Source: Cohnella silvisoli
GTDB taxonomy: Bacteria > Bacillota > Bacilli > Paenibacillales > Paenibacillaceae
Direction: 5' to 3'
Assembly (NCBI RefSeq): GCF_021190915.1
Contig: NZ_JAIOAP010000003.1
Span: 1 to 64,000, forward strand
Length of the DNA: 64,000 nucleotides
In this document: positions 49,886 to 58,701 of the stretch, in pieces
Position numbering within the stretch: position 1 is the stretch's first letter
Layout of the letters: each line of letters starts with the position of its first letter
The notes under the pieces: generated by a model
What the model was told of the DNA's origin: nothing
The model's database searches: none
What the model saw: only the letters and a program-made list of their open reading frames with translations
Position numbers and translations under genes: made by a program

Positions 49886-51643
49886 ATGTTGCTCCGGAAA
49901 AGACGCGCTTCCATTTTCACCAAGCTGAGTTTAACGTTTCTTGTTTTTTTGCTGCCCTTTTATATGATGACGCTGCTGTTAAGCCAGCAGGGCGGCAAAA
50001 ACATCCGCAGCGAAATCATGAAATCTTCGATGAGCAAAGGCAGCTATTATATACAATCGCTCGACCGGGAAATCGATCGCATTCTGAAACAGATGTACGA
50101 GATGATTGCGGATCGGGATCTTATGCTGCTGGGGATTTCCTCCGATCTGAAATCCTACGATCTTCAGCAGATCGTAAACGCGCTGCAAAAGAGATTGAGT
50201 CTGCTTAAAGCTTCCAGCCTGTACGTGGAAGAACCGATGATTTATTTGCCGCTCATGGGGCGAACGATTTCGGATTTCTCGGCCTCCGAAGGAAGCGGGC
50301 TGTCCGCGGAGGAGCTTGAACGGCTCGTTCGCAACGCCAATCCTGATCGAGTGATGCGGACGAAGGACGGCCGGATCTTCATGAGCCTGGGCTATCCGCG
50401 TAATCCGGTCGCCAAGCGCCAGCCGCTTTATGTCATCATTGTCGAACTCTCAACCTCGCGGATGCTTGAAAATATGCAGGGCGCGAGCAACATGGAACAG
50501 GGTAATCTCATTCTTGCCAATCCGGCGGAAAACTGGAGTATTTCGGACGGCAAGGACGAGGAGCTGTCGCAGCGGATCAAATCTTTATTCCCACTTGTGC
50601 ACTCGGAAAACAACCTGTCCGGCGTACGTTCCTTGAAGGTCGGCAAGCTGAATTATTGGATAACTTACGCCAGTTCCGGACGGTTCGGCACCACATGGGT
50701 CGAATATGTGCCGGAACGGAATGTGCTTGGGGAACTGAGGCGGTATGAGACGGGAATTTATTTGCTGCTGTTTTTTTCTATTGTCGGCAGCCTGCTGTTC
50801 TCCTTGTCGCTGTATCGCATGATTCATGCTCCGCTGCGCAAGCTGGTGTCCGCCTTCCGATTTGCCGAACAGGGCAGTTTTATTACTCTGCATGTCGCGG
50901 AAGCGAAAAATGAATTTTTCTATTTGCTTAATGGATTCAACCAGATGACCTCGCGGTTGAAGGTGCTGATTCAAGAAGTCTATGAAAAGGGAATGATGTC
51001 CCAGCGGTCGGAGCTAAGGCGGCTTCAAGCGCAAATCAATCCGCATTTTCTGTACAACTGCTTCTTTATTCTCGAAGGGTTGATGGAAGATGAGGAGCAT
51101 CGCAAAGCGCGCAGCTTTGCCCGCTTTCTACAGCAATACTACCGTTACATTACACGCGATGCGGAGGATCATATTGCGCTGGCGGAAGAGATGGAACATG
51201 CGCGTAATTATCTGGGTATTCAGATCATTTGCTACAAAGAGAACATTGACGTCGAATTCGAGCCGCTTGCCGACCAAAGCTGCTCGTTAAGAGTGCCGAG
51301 GCTAATTGTGCAGCCCATTATCGAGAATGCTTACAAGCATGCTTTCGTTTCCGTCAAAGGCGCGTTATGGATTCACAGCAAGATCGACAACGGATATGTG
51401 CGCATCTTCGTGGAAGACGACGGGAAAGGGCTGAAGGATGAGGAAATCCTGATCTTGTCGGACATGCTTCGCGTCCGTTCGTCCGAACGGGACGAATCCA
51501 CCGGGTTGATCAATGTTCATCGCAGGCTGCAGCTGAAGTTCGGCGCGGATTGCGGATTAACGTTGTCCAGATCGCAGCTTGGCGGTCTATGCGTCGTCTT
51601 GACGATGAAAATGAGCGAGGAGGAATTCGCATGTACCGGATGA
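49886..51643 (+). CDS. YesM-type sensor histidine kinase
   Basis: 585 residues. TM1 at about 10-33 (IFTKLSLTFLVFLLPFYMM), an extracellular sensor domain of about 250 residues, TM2 near 285-310 (LLLFFSIVGSLLFSLSLYRM), HAMP region, then the His-kinase domain with QAQINPHFLYN (His387). The ATPase domain has VQPIIENAYKHAF and FVEDDGKGL. ATG at 49886 follows GAGGTGGAGGGA; the longer open frame from 49694 overlaps the LacI gene. It overlaps the response regulator gene by 13 bp. It probably senses an oligosaccharide outside the cell. Confidence 0.93.
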   Translation: MLLRKRRASIFTKLSLTFLVFLLPFYMMTLLLSQQGGKNIRSEIMKSSMSKGSYYIQSLDREIDRILKQMYEMIADRDLMLLGISSDLKSYDLQQIVNALQKRLSLLKASSLYVEEPMIYLPLMGRTISDFSASEGSGLSAEELERLVRNANPDRVMRTKDGRIFMSLGYPRNPVAKRQPLYVIIVELSTSRMLENMQGASNMEQGNLILANPAENWSISDGKDEELSQRIKSLFPLVHSENNLSGVRSLKVGKLNYWITYASSGRFGTTWVEYVPERNVLGELRRYETGIYLLLFFSIVGSLLFSLSLYRMIHAPLRKLVSAFRFAEQGSFITLHVAEAKNEFFYLLNGFNQMTSRLKVLIQEVYEKGMMSQRSELRRLQAQINPHFLYNCFFILEGLMEDEEHRKARSFARFLQQYYRYITRDAEDHIALAEEMEHARNYLGIQIICYKENIDVEFEPLADQSCSLRVPRLIVQPIIENAYKHAFVSVKGALWIHSKIDNGYVRIFVEDDGKGLKDEEILILSDMLRVRSSERDESTGLINVHRRLQLKFGADCGLTLSRSQLGGLCVVLTMKMSEEEFACTG

Positions 51644-52986
51644 TCATCGTGGATGACTTACCGGTCATCGTCGATCGGATCGCGCGTCTAATCGGCAGTC
51701 AAATCAACCTGCGGCTCGAGCTGTATCAGGCCTACTCCGGCCAGGAGGCGCTGCGCATCGCTACGCAGGTTCATGTCGATATTGTCTTGACGGATATCCG
51801 AATGCCCGGAATGGACGGCATGGAGTTGCTACGGGAAATTCGGCGGCATCGGCCGAGATGCAAAGTCATCTTCCTGACGAGCTACAATGAATTTCAGTAT
51901 GCGAAGGAAGCGATATCGGGCGGCGGTTTCGACTTTCTGCTGAAATTCGACAGCGACGCCTCCATCATACGGTCTGTAGAAAAGGCTGTTGCCGTGACCG
52001 AGGGCGAGTATGAAACGATGCATCTGCTTCAGGAAGCGGAGCTGCGGCAGCAACAGCTGCTGGCCTTTCTGCAAGAGCAGTTTGTACACGATTTGCTGAG
52101 CGGAAGCGCGAATCCGGATACGGACCATCTTGCCGAGCGGCTGCAAGAGTTGAAAGTCGGCCTGAGCGCAAGCTTCCCCGTATATGTATTGGTGGCGCGC
52201 ATGGACGAACCTTCGGATGCGATTTCTCCGTCCGAACGAAAGCGGAAGATGGACACGGTGCGGAACCGGGCCGCCAGACTGCTTAGCGGCCAGGCGGAGA
52301 CGATCTCCGTCGCTTTCGGCGAATCTCAGGCGGTCTGGCTGCTGCAGCCGAAAGAAGGCTTCAATGCACGAACTTGCGGCGAGGTGTCGGAAGCGGTCCG
52401 GGAGCAATGGAGCGCTTCGTTGTTCCGCCTGCTTGAGCAGATTCAGTCCGCTTGCCGCGAGGAATGCAAGCTATCCCTGATTTTGAGCGATAAGTCTGTC
52501 CCATGGAGCGATCTGAGGGAAGCGTTCGAATCCTTGCAGTCCCTGTTGCGCCGACATGCCGCCGCTGGCCGGGAAGCGCGGCTGACGGATCGCAGCGCCA
52601 GAGAGATCAAGGAGCCGGGCAAGCCGAAAGCCGTCGTCTGGCTTAACGATTATATCCGGCAGCATCTCGGCGACGACCTCAGTATGACCCGTCTTGCCGA
52701 GATCGTGAACCTGAATCCGGCGTATCTGTCGCGGCTGTATATCCAGACGACGGGAACGGCCATCTCCGATTATATCAACGCGCTCCGACTGGACAAAGCG
52801 AAAGAGCAGCTCGCGCAAACGCACCTCAAGGTGTACGAAATCGCCGGGCAGCTCGGATACGATTCGGCGCTGTCGTTTGTCCGGTTCTTCAAAAAACATA
52901 TGAATATGACGCCCCAGGAGTATCGCGAGCAAACGATGCCTCCTGCGGAAAGCTATAAGAAGGAAAACAAGTCCGATCCCAAATAG
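51631..52986 (+). CDS. YesN-type response regulator with AraC DNA-binding domain
   Basis: 451 residues. Receiver domain at 1-120 with Asp8-Asp9, phospho-acceptor Asp55 (VDIVLTDIRMPGMDG) and the switch Thr/Lys contexts (VIFLTSYNEF; FLLKF, where the usual Lys precedes Phe). A long linker follows, then an AraC domain at about 350-445 (LSMTRLAEIVNLNPAYLSRLY; LKVYEIAGQLGYDSALSFVRFFKKHM). It is activated by the kinase at 49886. The duplicated ATGCATAT repeats after its stop codon and at 54926 are the likely binding sites. Confidence 0.93.
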   Translation: MYRMIIVDDLPVIVDRIARLIGSQINLRLELYQAYSGQEALRIATQVHVDIVLTDIRMPGMDGMELLREIRRHRPRCKVIFLTSYNEFQYAKEAISGGGFDFLLKFDSDASIIRSVEKAVAVTEGEYETMHLLQEAELRQQQLLAFLQEQFVHDLLSGSANPDTDHLAERLQELKVGLSASFPVYVLVARMDEPSDAISPSERKRKMDTVRNRAARLLSGQAETISVAFGESQAVWLLQPKEGFNARTCGEVSEAVREQWSASLFRLLEQIQSACREECKLSLILSDKSVPWSDLREAFESLQSLLRRHAAAGREARLTDRSAREIKEPGKPKAVVWLNDYIRQHLGDDLSMTRLAEIVNLNPAYLSRLYIQTTGTAISDYINALRLDKAKEQLAQTHLKVYEIAGQLGYDSALSFVRFFKKHMNMTPQEYREQTMPPAESYKKENKSDPK

Positions 52987-53060
52987 TATAAAAATGCATA
53001 TAGAAGTGTCGGAATGCATATGGAAACGCGTTTGCCCGGTTTGCTACACTGCTTGCGTAA
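52981..53060 (+). promoter_or_regulatory. Response-regulator control module, copy A
   Basis: An 80-bp region starting at the response-regulator stop codon is repeated without gaps at 54926-55005 (66 of 80 positions identical). It has direct repeats ATGCATAT at 52994 and 53014, 20 bp apart (two helical turns), next to a weak -35 and the -10 candidate TACACT (53045-53050). This is the usual layout for activation by AraC-type regulators. It drives the glycosidase gene at 53094. Confidence 0.75.
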
Positions 53061-53093
53061 CTCCGGATTCGCACGATAAGGGGGAGGAGCAGG

Positions 53094-54931
53094 ATGAACT
53101 GTACGATTGCGCTGGGCCGGCAGGCCGTGCCGCTCGAACGCAAAGCCGCGGAGATGTTTGCCGACAGATTCCGAGTGCGAAGCGGGCGGGAGGCGAACGT
53201 CTGCGACGAAGGAGAAGGAGAAGGAGAAGGAGAAGAGGCAGGGGGAGCGCAAGGTGAATGCCTGATTGTCGTCGGCACGCCGGCAAGCTCCGGAGCGATT
53301 CGAGAAGCGGTCGCGAACAGCGAGCTGGATTTGCCGTCTTCGCTCGGAACGGAGGGGTTCGTGCTACGTTCGCGCCAGATAGCGGCTCGTCCCGCGTCAT
53401 TTATGTAGCGGCGAATGAGGCTAACGGCGTGCTTTACGGATTAGGGAAATTGCTGCGGCAAATTCGATTTCTGGACGGGAGATGCGATTTGCCGGAGTTG
53501 CAGTTGACATCCAGACCGGATAAAGCGATGCGCGGTATATATTTTGCCGCGCATTTTGGCAATTGGTATTGCCTTACTCCGCTAAGCGAAATTGCCGCGT
53601 ATCTGGAGGAATTGGCGCTATGGGGCGTCAATGATCTGATGACGTGGTTCGACTTGTCCAATTATTCCGATCTGCAGAACGGACAGTCCATGTTGGACAG
53701 AATCGAATGGATCATGCAGTATGCCGGACAGGTAGGCATGAGGACGACACGCGTCTCGGTATCCAACGAAGGTTTCTCCGGGCAAGTCGGTTTGGGGAGG
53801 CCGATGCTCGCGCGCAATGCGTTCAACGATACCGATTACCATCCGTTGCGCGCTGTCGATCGTGCATTTGGCGGCATGGATACGGATATATGCCCGTCGC
53901 AGCCGGACGGCAGGAAGCTCGTTTTACACAATAAGGAGCGCTATTTTTCACAACTGCAGCATGTTGGTTCTGTCGTGTTCTGGCCGTACGATCCGGGTGG
54001 CTGTAATTGCGAGCGATGTTTGCCGTGGCCGGGAACGTTCATGTCGTTAAACCGCGAACTCGCCGAGAGGATCGGACGGCTTCATCCGCATGCGCGTTTC
54101 CATGTGAGCGCTTGGTGGTTCGAAGCCCACCGCGAAGGTGAAGATGACGCTTTCTTTACGCAATTGGAAAAGGACAGCAAGCTAAGTGCTTCATGGTTCG
54201 ACTGCATTTTTGTCGGACATGCGGAAGCCGCAAGATGGAAGGACGCAGGACGAACGGTGCCCAAGCGTCATCCGCTCGTGCTGTTTTCGGAAATCAGCAT
54301 GTTCGATGCGATTCCGTGGGGCGGCAAAGGCGCTAATCCCGCGCTGCACAAATTTATGGACGAGTTGGATCGGCTCGGCGATTATATTGACGGAGCGATG
54401 TGCTACTCCGAGGGGATCTACGAGGATTTGAACAAGGTGGCCATTGCGCAAAAACTGTGGGACGAAAGGGTAAACCCCGGGGATATTGCGGCTGAATATA
54501 GCAACTATTATTTTGGCGCCGACTGTGCCGAACAGGCCTCGTGGTACGTCTGCAAACTGGAGGAGTTGGTGAGCGATCCAAGCATCGGTTCCATGACCGC
54601 GCATGAACTGGAACAGCAAGCCGGCGAAGTCGAACGGTCCATGAAGGAATGGGCGAGAAGCGACTGGCGCTGGCAACTCCTCCGGCTGCGCGCTGCCATG
54701 CAGGCGCGAATCGATACGTTGAAATCACTTGGCGAACACCCCGCTTTGCTCTCGGATCGGAGAGAGGTCGTTTACAAGGAATTTGAGGTTTTGTATGACG
54801 ATCTGCAGTTCAGACTTTATCGCCATCATCCGAAGGATTCCTTGCAGCCTTGGATTTACGCGCCCGCCAGCCAGGCCATATCGGCATTTGTCGGCAAAAC
54901 GGACTTGGTCAATCTGACGTCCCGTAAATAG
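53094..54931 (+). pseudogene. GH67-like alpha-glucuronidase-family protein with a frameshift
   Basis: The N-terminal domain (GECLIVVGTPASSGAIREAV, LGTEGFVLRSR) is in one frame (53094-53408) and the rest (RVIYVAANEANGVLYGLGK, then RGIYFAAHFGNWY and the catalytic barrel to 54931) is in the -1 frame. Both parts belong to one protein, so the reading frame is broken near 53360-53385. No slippery heptamer is visible, so a sequencing error or true inactivation is more likely than programmed frameshifting. The barrel has VFWPYDPGGCNCERCLPWPG. A (GGAGAA)4 repeat at 53211-53234 encodes Gly-Glu repeats. About 612 residues if repaired. Exact glycosidase family is uncertain. Confidence 0.8.
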
Positions 54932-55005
54932 TATTCAAATGCATATAAAAGTGTCGGAATGCATATGGAAGCGCATTCTTTACGTTTGTTACACTACTTG
55001 CGTAG
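54926..55005 (+). promoter_or_regulatory. Response-regulator control module, copy B
   Basis: Second copy of the 80-bp module, again beginning at the preceding stop codon (AAATAG). ATGCATAT repeats are at 54939 and 54959, 20 bp apart, with TACACT at the same relative position. It drives the importer operon from 55067. Confidence 0.75.
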
Positions 55006-55066
55006 GCAGTTGTCAGGCTCCGGAACGGCAGCTGTCTTCCTAAAATTGAGACAGGGGGAATGGTAA

Positions 55067-56782
55067 GTGTCAGTTGGACTTAAGAAGACAAGAATCATTA
55101 CGAGCATTGCGCTCGCTCTGGTGTTAATGTTGGTAACGGCATGCAGCAAAACGGAGAACAATGCGGCTGAAGGCTCCAAATCACCCGAGGCCAGCACGCC
55201 TGCGGCCAGTGCGCCGGCGGAAACGCAAGCAGAAATCGATCCCAACGCGAAATTCGACCCGCCGGTCACCGTTACGACGGTTCGGGCAATCAACGCTGCG
55301 AGCATGACGTTTCACGAAGATGAATCCATTGACAAGAACGCGGTGTACGATTCTTATTTGCGGGATGACGGCGTTATCATCAAGAACGACTGGGCCGTAG
55401 ACGTGAAAGCTTATGACGAGAAGCTGAAGGTCAGCATCGCGTCCAACACCTTGCCCGACTTTTTCCTCGTTTCGGCTGCGCAATTGCCGCAATTGCTTGA
55501 GAACGACATGATTATGGACATTACGGACGTGTATAACAAGTATGCCAGCGAGGCTACGAAGAAAGTATTGACCGGCGATGGGGGCGCCCAGATGAAATCC
55601 GCCACCGTAGATGGCAAGCTGATGGCGATTCCCGTAACGAACAGCCCCTTCAATTCCGCGCAATTCGTCTGGCTGCGCAAAGACTGGCTGGATGAGATGA
55701 ACTTGCCCGAACCGAAGACAACGCAGGATTTGCTGAAAATTTCCGAGGCATTCGCGACCCGGGATTCGGGTGGCAAAGGGAAAGTATACGGGATGACCCT
55801 GAATCAGAACATTATGTGGAATACCGGCTTGTATAACCAGTACCACGCCTATCCTTGGTCCTGGGTAAAGGACGCCTCCGGCAATCTCGCGTATGGAAGC
55901 ATCCAGCCCGAGATGAAGGCGACGCTCAAGCAACTGCAGGATATCTACAAGGCGGGGCAGATCGATCCCGAGTTTGCGGTGAACGACGACAATAAAGCGA
56001 TGGAGCTCGTCGCGAACAACCGGCTGGGCATGCTGTTCAACCAGTTCTGGTATAGCGCGATCCTGCAGAACACGATCGTTAAGGACAATAAAGTCATGCA
56101 AAACTGGAAGGCGTACATGCTGCCTTCGATCGATGACCAACCGGCCAAGACGCAGGTGACCGCAAGCGTCGGCGCTTATTATGTCATCAACAAGAAAGCG
56201 AAAAATCCGGAAGCCGTCATCAAGCTGCTTAACCGCTGGTGCGACGTGCTGACGGGAGGCGTGCTTAAAGAAGGCGATCCGAAGTCCGAGTATAACTGGG
56301 GCAAAGAGCGTAAGGACACGGGCAAGGCGTACTACGGAATTAACCCGATCATCGTCTATTTGACCGACGTGAACGTGCAAGGCGGACAATATATTCCGGA
56401 GGCGCTGAAAACCGGAGATACTTCGAAAATCGAATGGAGCGCCGATTTGCTCGGCCGTTATAAAGCCAACAAAGACTACGAGGCGGGCGATTTGTCCAAA
56501 TGGTACGAGACCCTGATCTCGGGCGACGGCGGCACGTTCCAGGGCATGTACGAATACTTTAAGCAGAACAGATACCAGTATGACGAGTTTTACGGCGCTC
56601 CGACGCCGACAATGACGGAGAAAATGGAATTGCTCAACTCCAAGGAAAAAGAAGTCTTCACCAAAATTGTTATGGGAACTTCGCCGATCGATGCGTTCGA
56701 TACGTTCGTCAACGATTGGATGAAGCTGGGCGGAGAGCAAATTACGAAGGAAGTCAACGACTGGTACAAACAGCATCAATGA
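55067..56782 (+). CDS. LplA-type ABC transporter substrate-binding lipoprotein
   Basis: 571 residues, the larger size typical of this Paenibacillus group. Lipobox VTAC near residues 24-27 (LMLVTACSK), then an Ala/Ser/Pro-rich linker. Mature motifs: VSIASNTLPDFFLVSAAQLP, WLRKDWLDEMNLPEPKTTQD, VYGMTLNQ and GAPTPTMTEKMELLNSKE. GTG start after AGGGGGAA. It captures oligosaccharides for the two following permeases. No ATPase gene is present. Confidence 0.92.
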   Translation: MSVGLKKTRIITSIALALVLMLVTACSKTENNAAEGSKSPEASTPAASAPAETQAEIDPNAKFDPPVTVTTVRAINAASMTFHEDESIDKNAVYDSYLRDDGVIIKNDWAVDVKAYDEKLKVSIASNTLPDFFLVSAAQLPQLLENDMIMDITDVYNKYASEATKKVLTGDGGAQMKSATVDGKLMAIPVTNSPFNSAQFVWLRKDWLDEMNLPEPKTTQDLLKISEAFATRDSGGKGKVYGMTLNQNIMWNTGLYNQYHAYPWSWVKDASGNLAYGSIQPEMKATLKQLQDIYKAGQIDPEFAVNDDNKAMELVANNRLGMLFNQFWYSAILQNTIVKDNKVMQNWKAYMLPSIDDQPAKTQVTASVGAYYVINKKAKNPEAVIKLLNRWCDVLTGGVLKEGDPKSEYNWGKERKDTGKAYYGINPIIVYLTDVNVQGGQYIPEALKTGDTSKIEWSADLLGRYKANKDYEAGDLSKWYETLISGDGGTFQGMYEYFKQNRYQYDEFYGAPTPTMTEKMELLNSKEKEVFTKIVMGTSPIDAFDTFVNDWMKLGGEQITKEVNDWYKQHQ

Positions 56783-56791
56783 TGGGCTACG

Positions 56792-56830
56792 CTGCCGGAG
56801 AGCGAAGGGAACGCCTTCGTTCTTCGGCAG
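56792..56830 (+). terminator. Intercistronic hairpin between binding protein and permease
   Basis: CTGCCG ... CGGCAG and inner CGAAGG ... CCTTCG form a two-part stem between the binding-protein stop and the permease. No U-tract follows, so it is more likely an mRNA-protecting hairpin than a terminator. The first importer has a similar structure at the same place (29213). Confidence 0.6.
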
Positions 56831-56848
56831 TAGAACAAGGAGGCGGCG

Positions 56849-57751
56849 ATGAATAGTGTAAAGCTCTGGAAACGGGATTGGCCACTGCATCTGATGATTT
56901 TTCCGGGCGCCCTCGTTGTGCTGATCTACAGCTACGGCCCGTTGTTTGGTCTAACGATTGCCTTTAAGAAGTTTATGCCCTCCAAAGGCATTATCGGCTC
57001 GCCCTGGAACGGCCTGCATAATATTCAATTCATGCTGTCGCTTCCGGATTTGCGGCAGGTGATCGAAAATACGTTTGTCATTGCGATAATGAAGATTGTG
57101 GCCGGACTCCTCGTGCCGATCGTCGTCGCTCTGCTGCTCAACGAGGTTAGCAAGACGGCGTTCAAACGGGCGGCGCAGACGCTCATTTATTTACCGCATT
57201 TTCTGTCCTGGGTCATTCTCGGCGGCATTATGATCGACATCCTCTCGCCTTCGGACGGCATTGTCAACAAGATTCTGAAAGTGTTCGAGATCAAGCCGAT
57301 TTATTTCCTGGGAGACGGACATTGGTTCCGGTTCGTTCTGGTCGTTTCCGACGTGTGGAAGGAGTTCGGCTTCAGTACCATTGTCTATTTAGCGGCGCTG
57401 ACAAGCATCAATCCAGTGCTCTATGAAGCAGCCGTCATCGACGGAGCCAACCGCTGGCGACAAACCCTCCATATCACGCTGCCCGGAATGCTGCCGATTA
57501 TCGTGCTGCTCGCCACGCTCAGTCTCGGCAACGTACTGAATGCGGGCTTCGATCAAATCTTTAATCTCTATAATCCAATGGTCTATCACAGCGGGGACAT
57601 TATCGATACGTATGTTTATCGGCTTGGCATTCAGCAGGCCCAGTACGGGATTGCGACGGCGGTCGGCTTATTCAAATCGCTTGTTTCTCTGGTCATGATC
57701 TCCTTATCCTACTTCTTGGCCTATCGTTTGGCTAACTATCGCATTTTCTGA
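56849..57751 (+). CDS. LplB-type sugar ABC transporter permease
   Basis: 300 residues, six membrane segments, with the LplB-type N-terminus HLMIFPGALVVLIYSYGPLFG. EAA loop: YEAAVIDGANRWRQTLHITLPG. The ATG follows AAGGAGGCGG. It pairs with the permease at 57768. Confidence 0.94.
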   Translation: MNSVKLWKRDWPLHLMIFPGALVVLIYSYGPLFGLTIAFKKFMPSKGIIGSPWNGLHNIQFMLSLPDLRQVIENTFVIAIMKIVAGLLVPIVVALLLNEVSKTAFKRAAQTLIYLPHFLSWVILGGIMIDILSPSDGIVNKILKVFEIKPIYFLGDGHWFRFVLVVSDVWKEFGFSTIVYLAALTSINPVLYEAAVIDGANRWRQTLHITLPGMLPIIVLLATLSLGNVLNAGFDQIFNLYNPMVYHSGDIIDTYVYRLGIQQAQYGIATAVGLFKSLVSLVMISLSYFLAYRLANYRIF

Positions 57752-57767
57752 CCCGGGAGGTGTAGCT

Positions 57768-58649
57768 GTGGATAAAATGACTCCGGGGTACCGGTTTTTC
57801 TCCATTCTTAATTATGGTTTGCTGCTGCTGATATCGATCGGATGCGTTCTTCCGTTATTGCATATTTTTGCGTTGTCCTTCAGTTCGGCATCGGCGGTGA
57901 CGTCCGGGGAAGTGACGTTCTGGCCGGTGAAATGGACTGCGGCCGCTTATCGGAATATCATCGACAGGCCCGAGTATTTGACAGCCTTCTGGGTGTCCGT
58001 CAAGCGGGTAGCGCTCGGCGTCGGTCTGAACATGGCGCTTACCGTGCTCATCGCCTATCCTTTGTCCAAAGAACCGCGGCAATTCCGGGGGAGAACGCTG
58101 TATGCCTGGTATTTCGTGTTTACGATGCTGTTCAGCGGCGGCCTGATTCCGTGGTACATGGTCATCAAGGAAACCGGCTTGATGGATTCGTTGTGGGCGT
58201 TAGTTATCCCTTCGGCAGTGCCGATCTTTAATGTGCTGGTGCTGCTCAATTTTTTTCGCGGGTTGCCGAAGGAGTTGGAGGAGTCGGCCAAAATCGACGG
58301 CGGCGGGCATTTCATTGTCTTGTTCCGCATTTTCCTGCCGCTTTCGCTGCCGGCGCTGGCGACGATTACGCTGTTCGCGGTCGTTAACCATTGGAACAGC
58401 TGGTTTGACGGATTGATCCTGATGAATCGGGTGGAGCATTATCCGCTGCAGAGCTTCCTGCAGACGGTCATTATCAAGCAGGACCCGACCTATTTGACCG
58501 CCAAGGAATTGGAGCTACAGGCGCTGATGAATGATCGGACGAGCAGGGCGGCGCAAGTGTTCGTGGCCGCGCTTCCCGTGCTGCTCGTCTATCCGTTTCT
58601 GCAACGTTTTTTCATCAAAGGCATCGTGCTTGGCAGCGTGAAAGAATAA
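57768..58649 (+). CDS. LplC/YtcP-type sugar ABC transporter permease
   Basis: 293 residues with six membrane segments (NYGLLLLISIGCVLPLLHIF first). EAA loop: LEESAKIDGGGHFIVLFRIFLP. GTG start after GGGAGG. C-terminus FLQRFFIKGIVLGSVKE is typical. Together with 56849 it forms the translocation pore of the LplABC-type importer. Confidence 0.94.
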   Translation: MDKMTPGYRFFSILNYGLLLLISIGCVLPLLHIFALSFSSASAVTSGEVTFWPVKWTAAAYRNIIDRPEYLTAFWVSVKRVALGVGLNMALTVLIAYPLSKEPRQFRGRTLYAWYFVFTMLFSGGLIPWYMVIKETGLMDSLWALVIPSAVPIFNVLVLLNFFRGLPKELEESAKIDGGGHFIVLFRIFLPLSLPALATITLFAVVNHWNSWFDGLILMNRVEHYPLQSFLQTVIIKQDPTYLTAKELELQALMNDRTSRAAQVFVAALPVLLVYPFLQRFFIKGIVLGSVKE

Positions 58650-58701
58650 TTCGACGGTAATCTGATCCGGTAAAGCCGGCTTCAAGGAGGCCATTGAGGC
58701 A

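Noticed and set aside
53258..53420. Independent start of the glycosidase at 53258
   Set aside because: The first about 45 residues of that frame are out of phase with the conserved N-terminal domain encoded from 53094; a frameshift explains both parts better.
55181..56890. 569-codon reverse-strand open frame
   Set aside because: It is antisense to the well-supported binding-protein gene, is rich in Arg, His and Val as expected of a shadow frame, and has no recognisable domain.
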